A DNA stretch of 24,069 nt from UPXZ01 sp964541615 (GTDB taxonomy: Bacteria > Bacteroidota > Bacteroidia > Bacteroidales > Paludibacteraceae): positions 1-24,069 of the forward strand of contig CAZIRA010000032.1 in NCBI GenBank assembly GCA_964541615.1. Reading direction: 5' to 3'. The position numbers and the translations under genes were made by a program. Below the pieces are notes generated by a model. The model saw nothing but the letters and a program-made list of their open reading frames with translations, ran no database searches and had not been told where the DNA came from. This document shows positions 17,154 through 24,058 of this stretch, one piece after another (the first letter of the stretch is position 1; the number at the start of each line of letters is the position of its first letter).

Positions 17154-17179
17154 TTTAAAATCTCTTCTTAAAAATTGTG

Positions 17180-17210
17180 CAAACGTCCTAAATCAAATGA
17201 GTAAATCAGA
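17180..17210 (-). promoter_or_regulatory. Possible promoter for apgM
   Basis: On the minus strand, TCTG (17210-17207), a 19-bp spacer and GACGTTTG (17187-17180) each match the Bacteroidota consensus with one mismatch. A transcript from here would have a leader of about 20 nt to the ATG at 17153. It lies between repeat copies B and C. Weak, pattern only. Confidence 0.33.
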
Positions 17211-17231
17211 ATCTTTTCAAACGTTGCAGTC

Positions 17232-17261
17232 TTTAAAATCCCCTTCAGGGGGTTATGGGGC
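17232..17261 (+). repeat. GC-rich repeat copy C (3' end of the DHH gene)
   Basis: On the plus strand, TTTAAA, two bases, TCCCCTTCAGGGG starting at 17239, then GTTATGGGGC. The last two codons and the TAA stop of the DHH gene (17253-17255) lie inside this repeat. It is the inverted partner of copy B, with 159 bp between the 23-nt arms. Confidence 0.75.
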
Positions 17262-18290
17262 TTGCTCCAAAAACTCTTTAAACCTGGGCAATCCTGCTTC
17301 AAATATCTTCACCGCTTCTTCCATTGAGGTGTAACTTTCTCCGCCAGAGGCATTTAAATGTCCGCCACCGTTGAAAAATTCTTCTGCAAATTTATTGGCA
17401 GGAAAAGAACCCTGGGAGCGAAAGGAAATTTTTATTTTATCCGGATCTTCACGCATGAAAACCGAGAAAGTTACTTCACGTATTGACAGCGGAATATTCA
17501 CAAAACCTTCTGCATCGCCGTTTATGTACTGGAACTCTTCCATTTCATCTCTCGTAAGCGTTATGAGCGCAGCCTGATATTCGGGATAAACTTTCATTTT
17601 TTTGTAAATGCAATATCCCTGTAAGCGCATCCGGTGCTCCGAAAAAGTATCGTAGACACGCCTGTAAATGATGTCCTTGTCAACGCCGAGCTTGATTAAT
17701 TCGTAAATTATCGAGTAAATTTCTTCGTGATTTGAATTGTAGGTGAAACCTCCCGTATCAGTCATCATTCCGGTGTAAATGCATTCGGCACAACCGAGAT
17801 TTATATCCGAAAAATGCCCCATCCGGCATATCAGCCTGAAAATCAGTTCGCTGGTAGATGAAATTTGTGGGTAAGAAATGATTATGTCGGCAAATTCTTT
17901 GTTGGGATTGAGGTGGTGGTCAATCATCACTTTGCGGGCTTTTGACTCTACCACAGAATCGGCAAGCATGGCAAGTCGGCTCGGTGTGTTGAAATCAACT
18001 GCAAAGATCAAATCTGCCTCTTTAATGATTTTATCAGCTTCTTCTTTTTGAAAAACGTAAATCAGCGATTGTTCAGCGCCTGGCATCCACATCAGAAAAT
18101 CGGGCGGAGGAGTAGGTAGGATAACTTTCGGCTCTTTTTCCAAAGCCATTAAAAAATGCCACATACCCAGCGATGCACCCATTGCATCGCCATCCGGACC
18201 GAAGTGGGTCACCATGACGATTTTCTTGGCATCCTCAATTTCACGCTTTACTTTGTGAATCAGCTCTTCTGCAATAATTTTTGAAATCAT
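17253..18290 (-). CDS. DHH/DHHA1 phosphoesterase, NrnA-like oligoribonuclease/pAp phosphatase
   Basis: A cytosolic metal-dependent phosphoesterase of the DHH superfamily. HFGPDGDAMG (29-38) gives ligands H29, D33 and D35; VDFN (98-101) gives D99; IDHH (123-126) is the DHH triad; and the DHHA1 substrate-binding motif GGGHLNASGG is at 308-317. At 345 residues with this arrangement it fits NrnA-type enzymes, which degrade nano-RNAs of 2-5 nt and dephosphorylate 3'-phosphoadenosine 5'-phosphate; RecJ is longer. Some homologues cleave cyclic dinucleotide products such as pApA, so the exact substrate is open. The ATG is at 18290. The final residues (EQAP) and the stop codon come from GC-rich repeat copy C, so the original C-terminus has probably been replaced, without harming the domain. 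Confidence 0.9.
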   Translation of the reverse strand: MISKIIAEELIHKVKREIEDAKKIVMVTHFGPDGDAMGASLGMWHFLMALEKEPKVILPTPPPDFLMWMPGAEQSLIYVFQKEEADKIIKEADLIFAVDFNTPSRLAMLADSVVESKARKVMIDHHLNPNKEFADIIISYPQISSTSELIFRLICRMGHFSDINLGCAECIYTGMMTDTGGFTYNSNHEEIYSIIYELIKLGVDKDIIYRRVYDTFSEHRMRLQGYCIYKKMKVYPEYQAALITLTRDEMEEFQYINGDAEGFVNIPLSIREVTFSVFMREDPDKIKISFRSQGSFPANKFAEEFFNGGGHLNASGGESYTSMEEAVKIFEAGLPRFKEFLEQAP

Positions 18291-18316
18291 CTTGTCTTAA
18301 TTACAAATACAATCTG

Positions 18317-18324
18317 CAAAAATA
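18317..18324 (-). promoter_or_regulatory. Possible -7 box upstream of the DHH gene
   Basis: TATTTTTG (18324-18317, minus strand) matches TAnnTTTG in full and lies 26 bp before the ATG at 18290, the same distance as the better promoters in this window. No good TTTG lies 17-23 bp further upstream, so this is tentative. Confidence 0.32.
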
Positions 18325-18398
18325 ACAAAAAAGAGCGATATTTTCAGTGATTTTTTATTGAGATAAATATTTAACGAATTGACAAGCTAAATAGATTG

Positions 18399-19724
18399 TT
18401 ATTCAGGCAGTTCCATTACGAAATTATCCGCTTCGCCGATTTGCTTAAGCTCCGGCATAGAACTTCCGGCAATTCCCTGAATGGATCCGATAAAATGATT
18501 GGTGTTCAGGAGTACTTTTTCAAGCTGTTTTTCACGCTGCTTCCAGATTCGCTCCATCATGTTTTTTTCTTTCACGTAGCTGTTTTGAAGCTCGCTGAAA
18601 CCTTCGATGATAGCACCAAGTTGAAGGCGGAATTCGTTGCCCATGAGGTAGTCGTAGAGCATCTGCATTTTTTCGCCTTTGTTTGTTTGAGAGCTGTATG
18701 CTTCGCTGATTTTGAGAATACTGTCTCGCAAAACAATCACTAAGCCTTTCAAATCAGCGTACGTGCAAATCCAGACGCCGTCAATCTGTCCAATGCGTTC
18801 AATTCCATCAGGCATAGCTTCCGTCACAATCACGCAGACATTGGCTTTGACGAGCACAGCATCCGATTTCAGTTTGCTCACCCAATCCATACTGAATGCC
18901 TTGGTCCGCTTGCTTTCATAAAGAATAATGCCAGCTTCAGTGCCAATCCGATTTTTTACGGTTTGGATAACGTCAGCACCTTTTACACCTTTAGCAACTT
19001 CCGAAATATCATCAATTGGAAACATCATCCGTAGCAATTCTTCAAGCGCAAGTTCCTGCACTTCGCCCTGAAGCTGCATGGATCCCTGCTCAGCTTTGCG
19101 CTGCATTTCTTCGACGAGTTTTTTCTGGTCTTCCAGCTTTTTCTCAAACTCCTTGATTTGAAGGGCGTGTTTTTCATCCCTCAATTGTGCTTTTTCAAGT
19201 TCCTCTTTTTGGAGTTGTTCCTTCAATAACTCTCGCTCTTGCATCAACTTCCGTTCAATCCGGATTTCCATTTCCTCCTCTTTCGCTTTGAGTTCTTTCT
19301 CTTTTCGTAAAAATTCCAACTCCTTTTCACGAGCAATTTTCAGCTTCTGATCTTTTTCTTTGTCAGCATCTTCGAGTATTTTTATTTTATTTTCAAAATC
19401 TTGCGAAACCGTTTTTCTCATCTCTTCACGTTGTGCTTCTTGCTCTTTCTTGAATTTTGCGTTTAGCTCCGCTTCCAATGCGATTTTCTGCTTCTCCATT
19501 TCCAACGAAAGATCTTTTTCTTTCTGCTGGAATGCTAACTCCTTCTGATGTAACGCCTTTTCATTCTGACGCAGTTTTTCATCCTGCTGTTCCTTGAATT
19601 TCAGCATTTCCTGTCGCATCGATTGTTTTTCTCTTTCGATGACGTTTTTCACTTCGTCTTTCAGCGCATCTTCCAGCGGAAATTCAAAATTACAATTCGG
19701 ACATTTAATTTTGGTAGAATTCAT
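18399..19724 (-). CDS. DUF2130 coiled-coil protein with a PD-(D/E)XK-like domain
   Basis: The function is unknown. Residues 1-18 include a half zinc-ribbon (C8-x2-C11 in KCPNCNFEFPL). A long, very charged coiled coil runs from about 25 to 215 (Glu, Lys and Gln heptads). The DUF2130 domain covers about 217-440. Within it I see E228/E229 in ALEELL, then GADVIQ with D251, then ILYESKRTK with E270 and K272: an E...D...ExK spacing like the PD-(D/E)XK nuclease fold. A second helical block near 345-410 closes the domain. It lies 108 bp upstream of the DHH gene and 48 bp downstream of the YczE-kinase fusion, so linkage is uncertain. DNA or RNA cleavage is an inference, not shown. Confidence 0.85.
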   Translation of the reverse strand: MNSTKIKCPNCNFEFPLEDALKDEVKNVIEREKQSMRQEMLKFKEQQDEKLRQNEKALHQKELAFQQKEKDLSLEMEKQKIALEAELNAKFKKEQEAQREEMRKTVSQDFENKIKILEDADKEKDQKLKIAREKELEFLRKEKELKAKEEEMEIRIERKLMQERELLKEQLQKEELEKAQLRDEKHALQIKEFEKKLEDQKKLVEEMQRKAEQGSMQLQGEVQELALEELLRMMFPIDDISEVAKGVKGADVIQTVKNRIGTEAGIILYESKRTKAFSMDWVSKLKSDAVLVKANVCVIVTEAMPDGIERIGQIDGVWICTYADLKGLVIVLRDSILKISEAYSSQTNKGEKMQMLYDYLMGNEFRLQLGAIIEGFSELQNSYVKEKNMMERIWKQREKQLEKVLLNTNHFIGSIQGIAGSSMPELKQIGEADNFVMELPE

Positions 19725-19772
19725 TTTATCAGAATAATGTTAAAGGTTGAAAAAGTGTATAGTAAATGTATG

Positions 19773-21086
19773 CTATTTTGCTGATAACGATGTGTACATT
19801 GCTTTTCGCCGGGCATCAATAATCATCGCTGCGGTGATGTCAATTCCAAAGAGTGAACTCTCGATTGACAGGTCGTAATCTTTCAGATTTGCCCATTTTC
19901 TTCCCGTATAATGCTCGTTGTAATTTGCCCGTTCTTTATCTTTTTTATCCATTTCTTTTTCGGCATCTTCGGGATCGGCACCATATTCTGTAATCACACG
20001 GCTCATTCTGAAAGCATCATTAGCATGCACAAAAACATTAAAAATATTGGGATGTCCTTTCAGAATAAAATCAGCGCAACGCCCTACTATCACACACGAT
20101 TCGCGAGTCGCAATGTCGCGGATAACCCGTGTCTGCACCATGAAAAGCATGTCTTGGGGTGGAATTGCCTCATTGACGTAAGCGTAATTCTGCTTGTAAA
20201 GCTTGTAAAGCAACGAGTTAGTCAGTTTTTGCTCGTGCTCTTTCACATATTCTTTGGTAAATCCGCTGGCCTCCGCGGTTAGATCTATCAAACTACTGTC
20301 GTAAAATGCTACGCCTAATTTTTTTGCAACCTGCTCACCCACAGCATGTCCACCGCTTCCGTACTGGCGCGAGATGGTTATCACGAAATTTTCCGTGTTC
20401 ATGTACGGCTCTTCCATAAATTGCTCGACGGGCTTATTGGAATACACAATTTGGTCGATAATGGTGAGGTGTTTATTGTAAAATTGCAGAATAAATCCTA
20501 CCAAAAATGCCGATGCAATGGTTCCTTCACGCACACCTTCCAATTTATCCAGAAAAATAAAAATACTAATCAGCGACACAAGCACAAGTGCACTGTCAAA
20601 AAGAATTTTAGTAAAACCAAAGTCTTTTTTTAAAGTCCTGGAAATGGCCATTATCAACCCCTCGCCCGGCAGCAAACTCACATCGGCTTTGACCTGCAAG
20701 AATATCCCAAAAGCAATAATCACACAGCTCAACAGCGTGTAAATCCATTGCCAAACATAATTAGCAGGCACAAAAACACCTTCGTTCCACGCCAAATGGA
20801 CATCAATAAACCATCCAAAAACAAGCACTACGGGGATTTGAAGCAGTTGGTAAGCCTTGAAGTCTTTTTTCAAAATCATCATCTGAAAAAGAACGAAAAG
20901 TAAATTGAGCAAAATTGAATACGTTCCGACCGAAATTTTCTCGAAAATAATATTGTAAACGTACGGAACCGACGAAATAGGCGTGGTTCCTAAGCCTGAA
21001 CGAATGGAAATAGACACTCCAAACGCCATTATAAAAACGCCTGCAATCAAAATAAGCGTACGAACTACAAGATTTTCTCTATTCAT
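19773..21086 (-). CDS. Fusion of YczE/YitT-like membrane domain and cytidylate kinase-like domain
   Basis: A 437-residue two-part protein. Residues 1 to about 212 form a membrane domain of roughly five or six helices, with the YczE/YitT signature IRSGLGTTPISS (28-39) and a second, similar loop KADVSLLPGEGLIMAIS (133-149), suggesting an internal duplication. Residues 230-435 form a cytidylate kinase-like P-loop domain: VITISRQYGSGGHAVGEQVA (235-254), VIVGRCADFIL (332-342) and a Lys/Arg-rich lid around 381-400. The P-loop is GSGGH where true CMP kinases have a GK[ST] motif, so the phosphate-binding Lys is absent, as in the kinase-like subfamily. Neither half has a known substrate. The ATG is at 21086, 108 bp after the SDR stop. 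The fusion is continuous with no stop or frameshift. Confidence 0.82.
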   Translation of the reverse strand: MNRENLVVRTLILIAGVFIMAFGVSISIRSGLGTTPISSVPYVYNIIFEKISVGTYSILLNLLFVLFQMMILKKDFKAYQLLQIPVVLVFGWFIDVHLAWNEGVFVPANYVWQWIYTLLSCVIIAFGIFLQVKADVSLLPGEGLIMAISRTLKKDFGFTKILFDSALVLVSLISIFIFLDKLEGVREGTIASAFLVGFILQFYNKHLTIIDQIVYSNKPVEQFMEEPYMNTENFVITISRQYGSGGHAVGEQVAKKLGVAFYDSSLIDLTAEASGFTKEYVKEHEQKLTNSLLYKLYKQNYAYVNEAIPPQDMLFMVQTRVIRDIATRESCVIVGRCADFILKGHPNIFNVFVHANDAFRMSRVITEYGADPEDAEKEMDKKDKERANYNEHYTGRKWANLKDYDLSIESSLFGIDITAAMIIDARRKAMYTSLSAK

Positions 21087-21152
21087 TTTTTGAAATAAAA
21101 GCTGTTAAATAGATGGAATGTTAACCTGTTTTTAGCGACAAAAATGGTGACA

Positions 21153-21160
21153 CAAAATTA
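21153..21160 (-). promoter_or_regulatory. Possible -7 box upstream of the membrane-kinase fusion
   Basis: TAATTTTG (21160-21153, minus strand) matches TAnnTTTG in full, 67 bp before the ATG at 21086, but there is no TTTG at the right distance upstream. If real, the fusion gene has its own transcript apart from the SDR gene. Confidence 0.27.
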
Positions 21161-21194
21161 CAAATTATTTGGAATAAAAGCCATTTATTGAATG

Positions 21195-22118
21195 TTAATG
21201 CTTGCCTGATTGAATTTGGATTTCAGCAATTTTCTTCTCCGTTTCCTCCCAAAGCCATTTTCTTAATGGATGTTGGGCGTATTTTTCGCGTATATATTTG
21301 TGTCGGTTTCCCGAAAATAATTTGCCGGTATCTTTGGAAAGTTGAGCGTTGACAAGCGGAATTGCACCTTTTCGTGGCGTCTTGATTAGCGGACGAAACA
21401 ATGAGTCTGTCAAAAAATCAAACCTGCGGCTTAAACGCAGAATTTCTGTATCCACAATGCCCGGATCACCGGCATTGACGTGAAATTTTCCACGATACCT
21501 CTCTGCCAATGATGCCGTGAAAAGCATCAGAGCCGTTTTGGATTGACTGTAACTTCGTAATTGCCTAAATTTTTCGGGCGTGAAATCAAAAATCTGCTTG
21601 TCAATTCGTTTTGGGTTGGTAGTCATCGAAACCACATTGGTAATTCCGGAACCGTCTTCCAGCATCGGAATTAGCAGTTTTGTGAGTAAAAAAACGCCAA
21701 CATAATTTACTCCGATAGTGTTCTCAAAACCTTCGGGTGTGAGCGTAAAAGTCCGGTTAAGCGTTCCGGCATTGTTCATCAAGCCCGTGAGTCGAATATG
21801 TCTTCGGGAAATATTTTCCACAAATTTATAGATTGATGTAAACGATGCCAGGTCCAATTCTTCCAGCAATACGGAGTTTTCTTTTCCGCTAAATTCTTTC
21901 AAAATTTTAGCACGTACAGATACGCCTTTATGCAAATTTCGGCACGCCATAATCACTGAAAAATCTTCCCTTAAAAGGCTTTTCACGGTTTCAGCGCCGA
22001 TGCTTCCGCTTGCACCGGTAACGATGATAGTAGCCCCACCAACATCAACCCCTCCAACCTCCCCGAAGGAGAGGCTTTTAGTTGGGTTTTTAATTTGATT
22101 TTTTTCAGAATGTTGCAC
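21195..22118 (-). CDS. Short-chain dehydrogenase/reductase, retinol dehydrogenase-like
   Basis: An NAD(P)-dependent oxidoreductase of the classical SDR fold. The cofactor loop is TGASGSIG (34-41), the structural motif NNAG is at 115-118, and the catalytic residues are S164 (NVVSM) and Y190/K194 in YSQSK. ACRN (58-61) after the second strand, with Arg at 60, suggests NADP(H). The C-terminal lid resembles retinol dehydrogenase-like SDRs that act on hydrophobic alcohols and ketones. The start is a GTG at 22118; there is no in-frame ATG before the domain. Residues 13-28 (KSLSFGEVGGVDVGGA) come from GC-rich repeat copy D, so the N-terminus is an extension. It lies downstream of the 5-alpha-reductase and VOC genes in the same direction, across an 88-bp gap holding another repeat. 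Confidence 0.88.
   Translation of the reverse strand: MQHSEKNQIKNPTKSLSFGEVGGVDVGGATIIVTGASGSIGAETVKSLLREDFSVIMACRNLHKGVSVRAKILKEFSGKENSVLLEELDLASFTSIYKFVENISRRHIRLTGLMNNAGTLNRTFTLTPEGFENTIGVNYVGVFLLTKLLIPMLEDGSGITNVVSMTTNPKRIDKQIFDFTPEKFRQLRSYSQSKTALMLFTASLAERYRGKFHVNAGDPGIVDTEILRLSRRFDFLTDSLFRPLIKTPRKGAIPLVNAQLSKDTGKLFSGNRHKYIREKYAQHPLRKWLWEETEKKIAEIQIQSGKH
22051..22074 (-). repeat. GC-rich repeat copy D (inside SDR 5' end), hairpin-forming
   Basis: On the minus strand, CCTCTCC, loop TTC, GGGGAGG form a 7-bp stem (one T-G pair), followed by TTGGAGG. It is a diverged relative of the TCCCCTTCAGGGG repeats and is translated in frame as part of LSFGEVGG in the SDR protein. It is inverted relative to copy E about 90 bp away. 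Confidence 0.6.
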
Positions 22119-22160
22119 TTTATATTTCCATTATTTTGTCACAGTTCTTATGTTCTACTC

Positions 22161-22206
22161 GGTGTTCCCTTTCCCTTGTGGGGAATGGGACTGGGATTGG
22201 GGCTGT
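22161..22206 (+). repeat. GC-rich repeat copy E (between SDR and 5-alpha-reductase genes), hairpin-forming
   Basis: CCCTTTCCC (22167-22175), loop TTGTG, GGGAATGGG (22181-22189) form a 9-position stem with one mismatch; GGGACTGGG-ATTGGGGC continues to 22203. The repeat ends 3 bp before the stop codon (22207-22209) of the 5-alpha-reductase gene. There is no run of T on either side, so it is not a typical terminator, though it could stop exonucleases or weaken readthrough to the SDR gene. Confidence 0.6.
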
Positions 22207-22971
22207 CTAATATACATACGGAATTATCCGCTTTACCTTTCTGCCTTTCATCTCCCCCGGAAAATCGCGTTTGTAACGTTCATGAATCTTAGCGGCTCGC
22301 GGAGCCAGATTAGCGAATGTCCACACCACGAAAACTACTCCTGCCCACGACCAGGTGAGAATGGCAAACCCAATCCACTCGATTAATTCTCCGAAATAAT
22401 TGGCGGAAGTTACGTGACGAAACATACCTTCTTTCGGCAGGTGGTATTCATTATTTCCATTATTTCGTAATTTTCGGATAATATTATCAGATTTGTGATT
22501 CATGTGCATTCCGACAAAAAACAGTATGGTGCCTACGATAAATTGAGGCGACCAGAACCACGAAACAGTGTAATAATCTGGTGGCGAAACGTGAAAAATC
22601 CAACCGCCCTGCATAGTCGCGTTGAGCAAATTGAAAAGCACACCCATAGCCACCACCAAAATAGCCATAGAACTTTTTCCACGCAATCGAAATGGAAAAA
22701 TAAACGAACGCTGAAAATAATGGATTTGGAAAAACAGCAGAAAAATCATGCGAACCACGTCCGTAAGTCGGTCAGAAATAAGCCAAAGCACCAGCATCAT
22801 TATAAAAACGGGTGCCTCCATCATTGTCCAGCCCAATTTGTTGTTGATTGACAAGCCCCATTTCCGATTGTAAAACCGCCCGTAGCCCACATCCACAAAA
22901 TACAAGGCAATAAAAACTATGACCGCAAGAACGGTCATAGTGAGGAGAAGTATATTGAAAGAGTGTTGCAT
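22207..22971 (-). CDS. Steroid 5-alpha-reductase family membrane protein (3-oxo-5-alpha-steroid 4-dehydrogenase-like)
   Basis: A 254-residue integral membrane NADPH-dependent reductase with six or so hydrophobic segments. It matches the steroid 5-alpha-reductase family across its length: an acidic residue in MEAPVF (E52), HYFQRSFIFPFRLRGK (84-99), NHKSDNIIRKLR (158-169), EGMFRHVTSANYFGELIEWI (181-200) and the C-terminal APRAAKIHERYKRDFPG with H230, ending RIIPYVY. These correspond to NADPH and 3-oxo-4-ene binding blocks of the animal enzymes. Substrates in bacteria are little known; gut Bacteroidota homologues reduce 3-oxo-4-ene bile acids and steroids, but the family also includes enoyl and sterol reductases. 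The ATG at 22971 is 1 bp after the VOC gene stop, so the two are cotranscribed and probably translationally coupled. Confidence 0.88.
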   Translation of the reverse strand: MQHSFNILLLTMTVLAVIVFIALYFVDVGYGRFYNRKWGLSINNKLGWTMMEAPVFIMMLVLWLISDRLTDVVRMIFLLFFQIHYFQRSFIFPFRLRGKSSMAILVVAMGVLFNLLNATMQGGWIFHVSPPDYYTVSWFWSPQFIVGTILFFVGMHMNHKSDNIIRKLRNNGNNEYHLPKEGMFRHVTSANYFGELIEWIGFAILTWSWAGVVFVVWTFANLAPRAAKIHERYKRDFPGEMKGRKVKRIIPYVY

Positions 22972-22972
22972 C

Positions 22973-24058
22973 TTACAGATTTTCAGACTTCACCCGCATC
23001 ACGCTCAGTGCCTTCAAAATAAATTTCGGCAGTGCTTTTTCGGGATTGCGGTTTTTCAGGTTGATAGCCAGACCGAATTTTTTCATAATCGGAACTTTGT
23101 GCGTTTCCACAAATTCAATCAATGTGCCGTCCGGGTCTTCGATGTAGGCAAATTGTCCCGCTGCATCGCCCATATCAAACGAACCGCCTTCTTTGAAACT
23201 TTGCGTAGTGTCCACAGTAAACGAATGCCCTTTTTCGGCACAGAATTTCCCCAATTCCTCCATTCCGCGAATATCGAAACAAACCTGAATAAATCCCGGA
23301 TCGCCCCAAAAACGACCTTCGTACAATTTGCGTGGCGTGCGTTCTAGAGCCTGCACCAACTCGATATACGACGGTCCGAAAAGTTCGCTGAAAGCACCTT
23401 TGCGTGGTTTGGAATGCGTGAGTAACCGACGGCGGAATTTCTGATTTCCGGAAGGAAGTCCTTCAAAATCTGCAAAAGTGCCTGTTTCGTCAGCAATAAT
23501 GGTGTCATAGCCCAAAATATCTTGGTAAACGGTCATCGCTTTTTCGATATCTGTTACGCCAATGGTTACACCGGCAACGCCACCCGTGAGTCGGCCTTCG
23601 TTTTTGAATATATAGTCGTCGTGCACAATCTGAAACAAATTTCCGTACGGATCTTTCACGTAGAAAGTCTGCTTTCCATCCAGATTTTGGCTTAATTGGG
23701 TAACAATATTCACGTTCGGATTTCGGGAAAACCCGTCGAAAGTTTTAGCTACATCTTTGCTTTTTATTTTACAAACCAGCACACCTAAATCGCCCAAATT
23801 CAGTTCAAAATCGATTTTTTTGGGTTTTCTTTCAGCGTACTGCCACACTTCAAAACCGCCACCGCCCTGCATATTCACGGCAATGCATGCATGTCGCCGT
23901 TGTGGAACGCCGCCCGTGTAAGGCAACATCAATTCCGCCACTTTGTTGTCCTCCAAAATGCGGATGTCCATATTAAACACTTCGATGTAAAACTTCCAGG
24001 CTTCGTAAAGATTTTCTACACCGATGCCGACTTGCTGAATACCGCTTATAATATACAT
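22973..24058 (-). CDS. Two-domain VOC (glyoxalase/dioxygenase fold) protein with altered metal ligands
   Basis: A 361-residue cytosolic protein with two vicinal-oxygen-chelate domains (about 4-150 and 160-320), the layout of 4-hydroxyphenylpyruvate dioxygenase-like and extradiol dioxygenase-like proteins. The domains begin IQQVGIGVENL and VAGVTIGVTDI and end DPYGNLFQIV and DPDGTLIEFVE. At positions where active VOC enzymes have His I see Q9, a non-His at the start of the second domain, and Q258 (FIQVCFDI). E70, E233 and E315 remain, and Q143 replaces a Glu. So it may use a different metal set, or bind ligand without catalysis. The ATG at 24058 is near the window edge, so its promoter and any upstream operon genes are unseen. 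It leads the 5-alpha-reductase gene by 1 bp. Confidence 0.8.
   Translation of the reverse strand: MYIISGIQQVGIGVENLYEAWKFYIEVFNMDIRILEDNKVAELMLPYTGGVPQRRHACIAVNMQGGGGFEVWQYAERKPKKIDFELNLGDLGVLVCKIKSKDVAKTFDGFSRNPNVNIVTQLSQNLDGKQTFYVKDPYGNLFQIVHDDYIFKNEGRLTGGVAGVTIGVTDIEKAMTVYQDILGYDTIIADETGTFADFEGLPSGNQKFRRRLLTHSKPRKGAFSELFGPSYIELVQALERTPRKLYEGRFWGDPGFIQVCFDIRGMEELGKFCAEKGHSFTVDTTQSFKEGGSFDMGDAAGQFAYIEDPDGTLIEFVETHKVPIMKKFGLAINLKNRNPEKALPKFILKALSVMRVKSENL

Noticed and set aside
22103..22118. Both the SDR and the 5-alpha-reductase proteins begin MQHS
   Set aside because: Only four residues agree and the DNA diverges straight after; no evidence for a duplicated start region.
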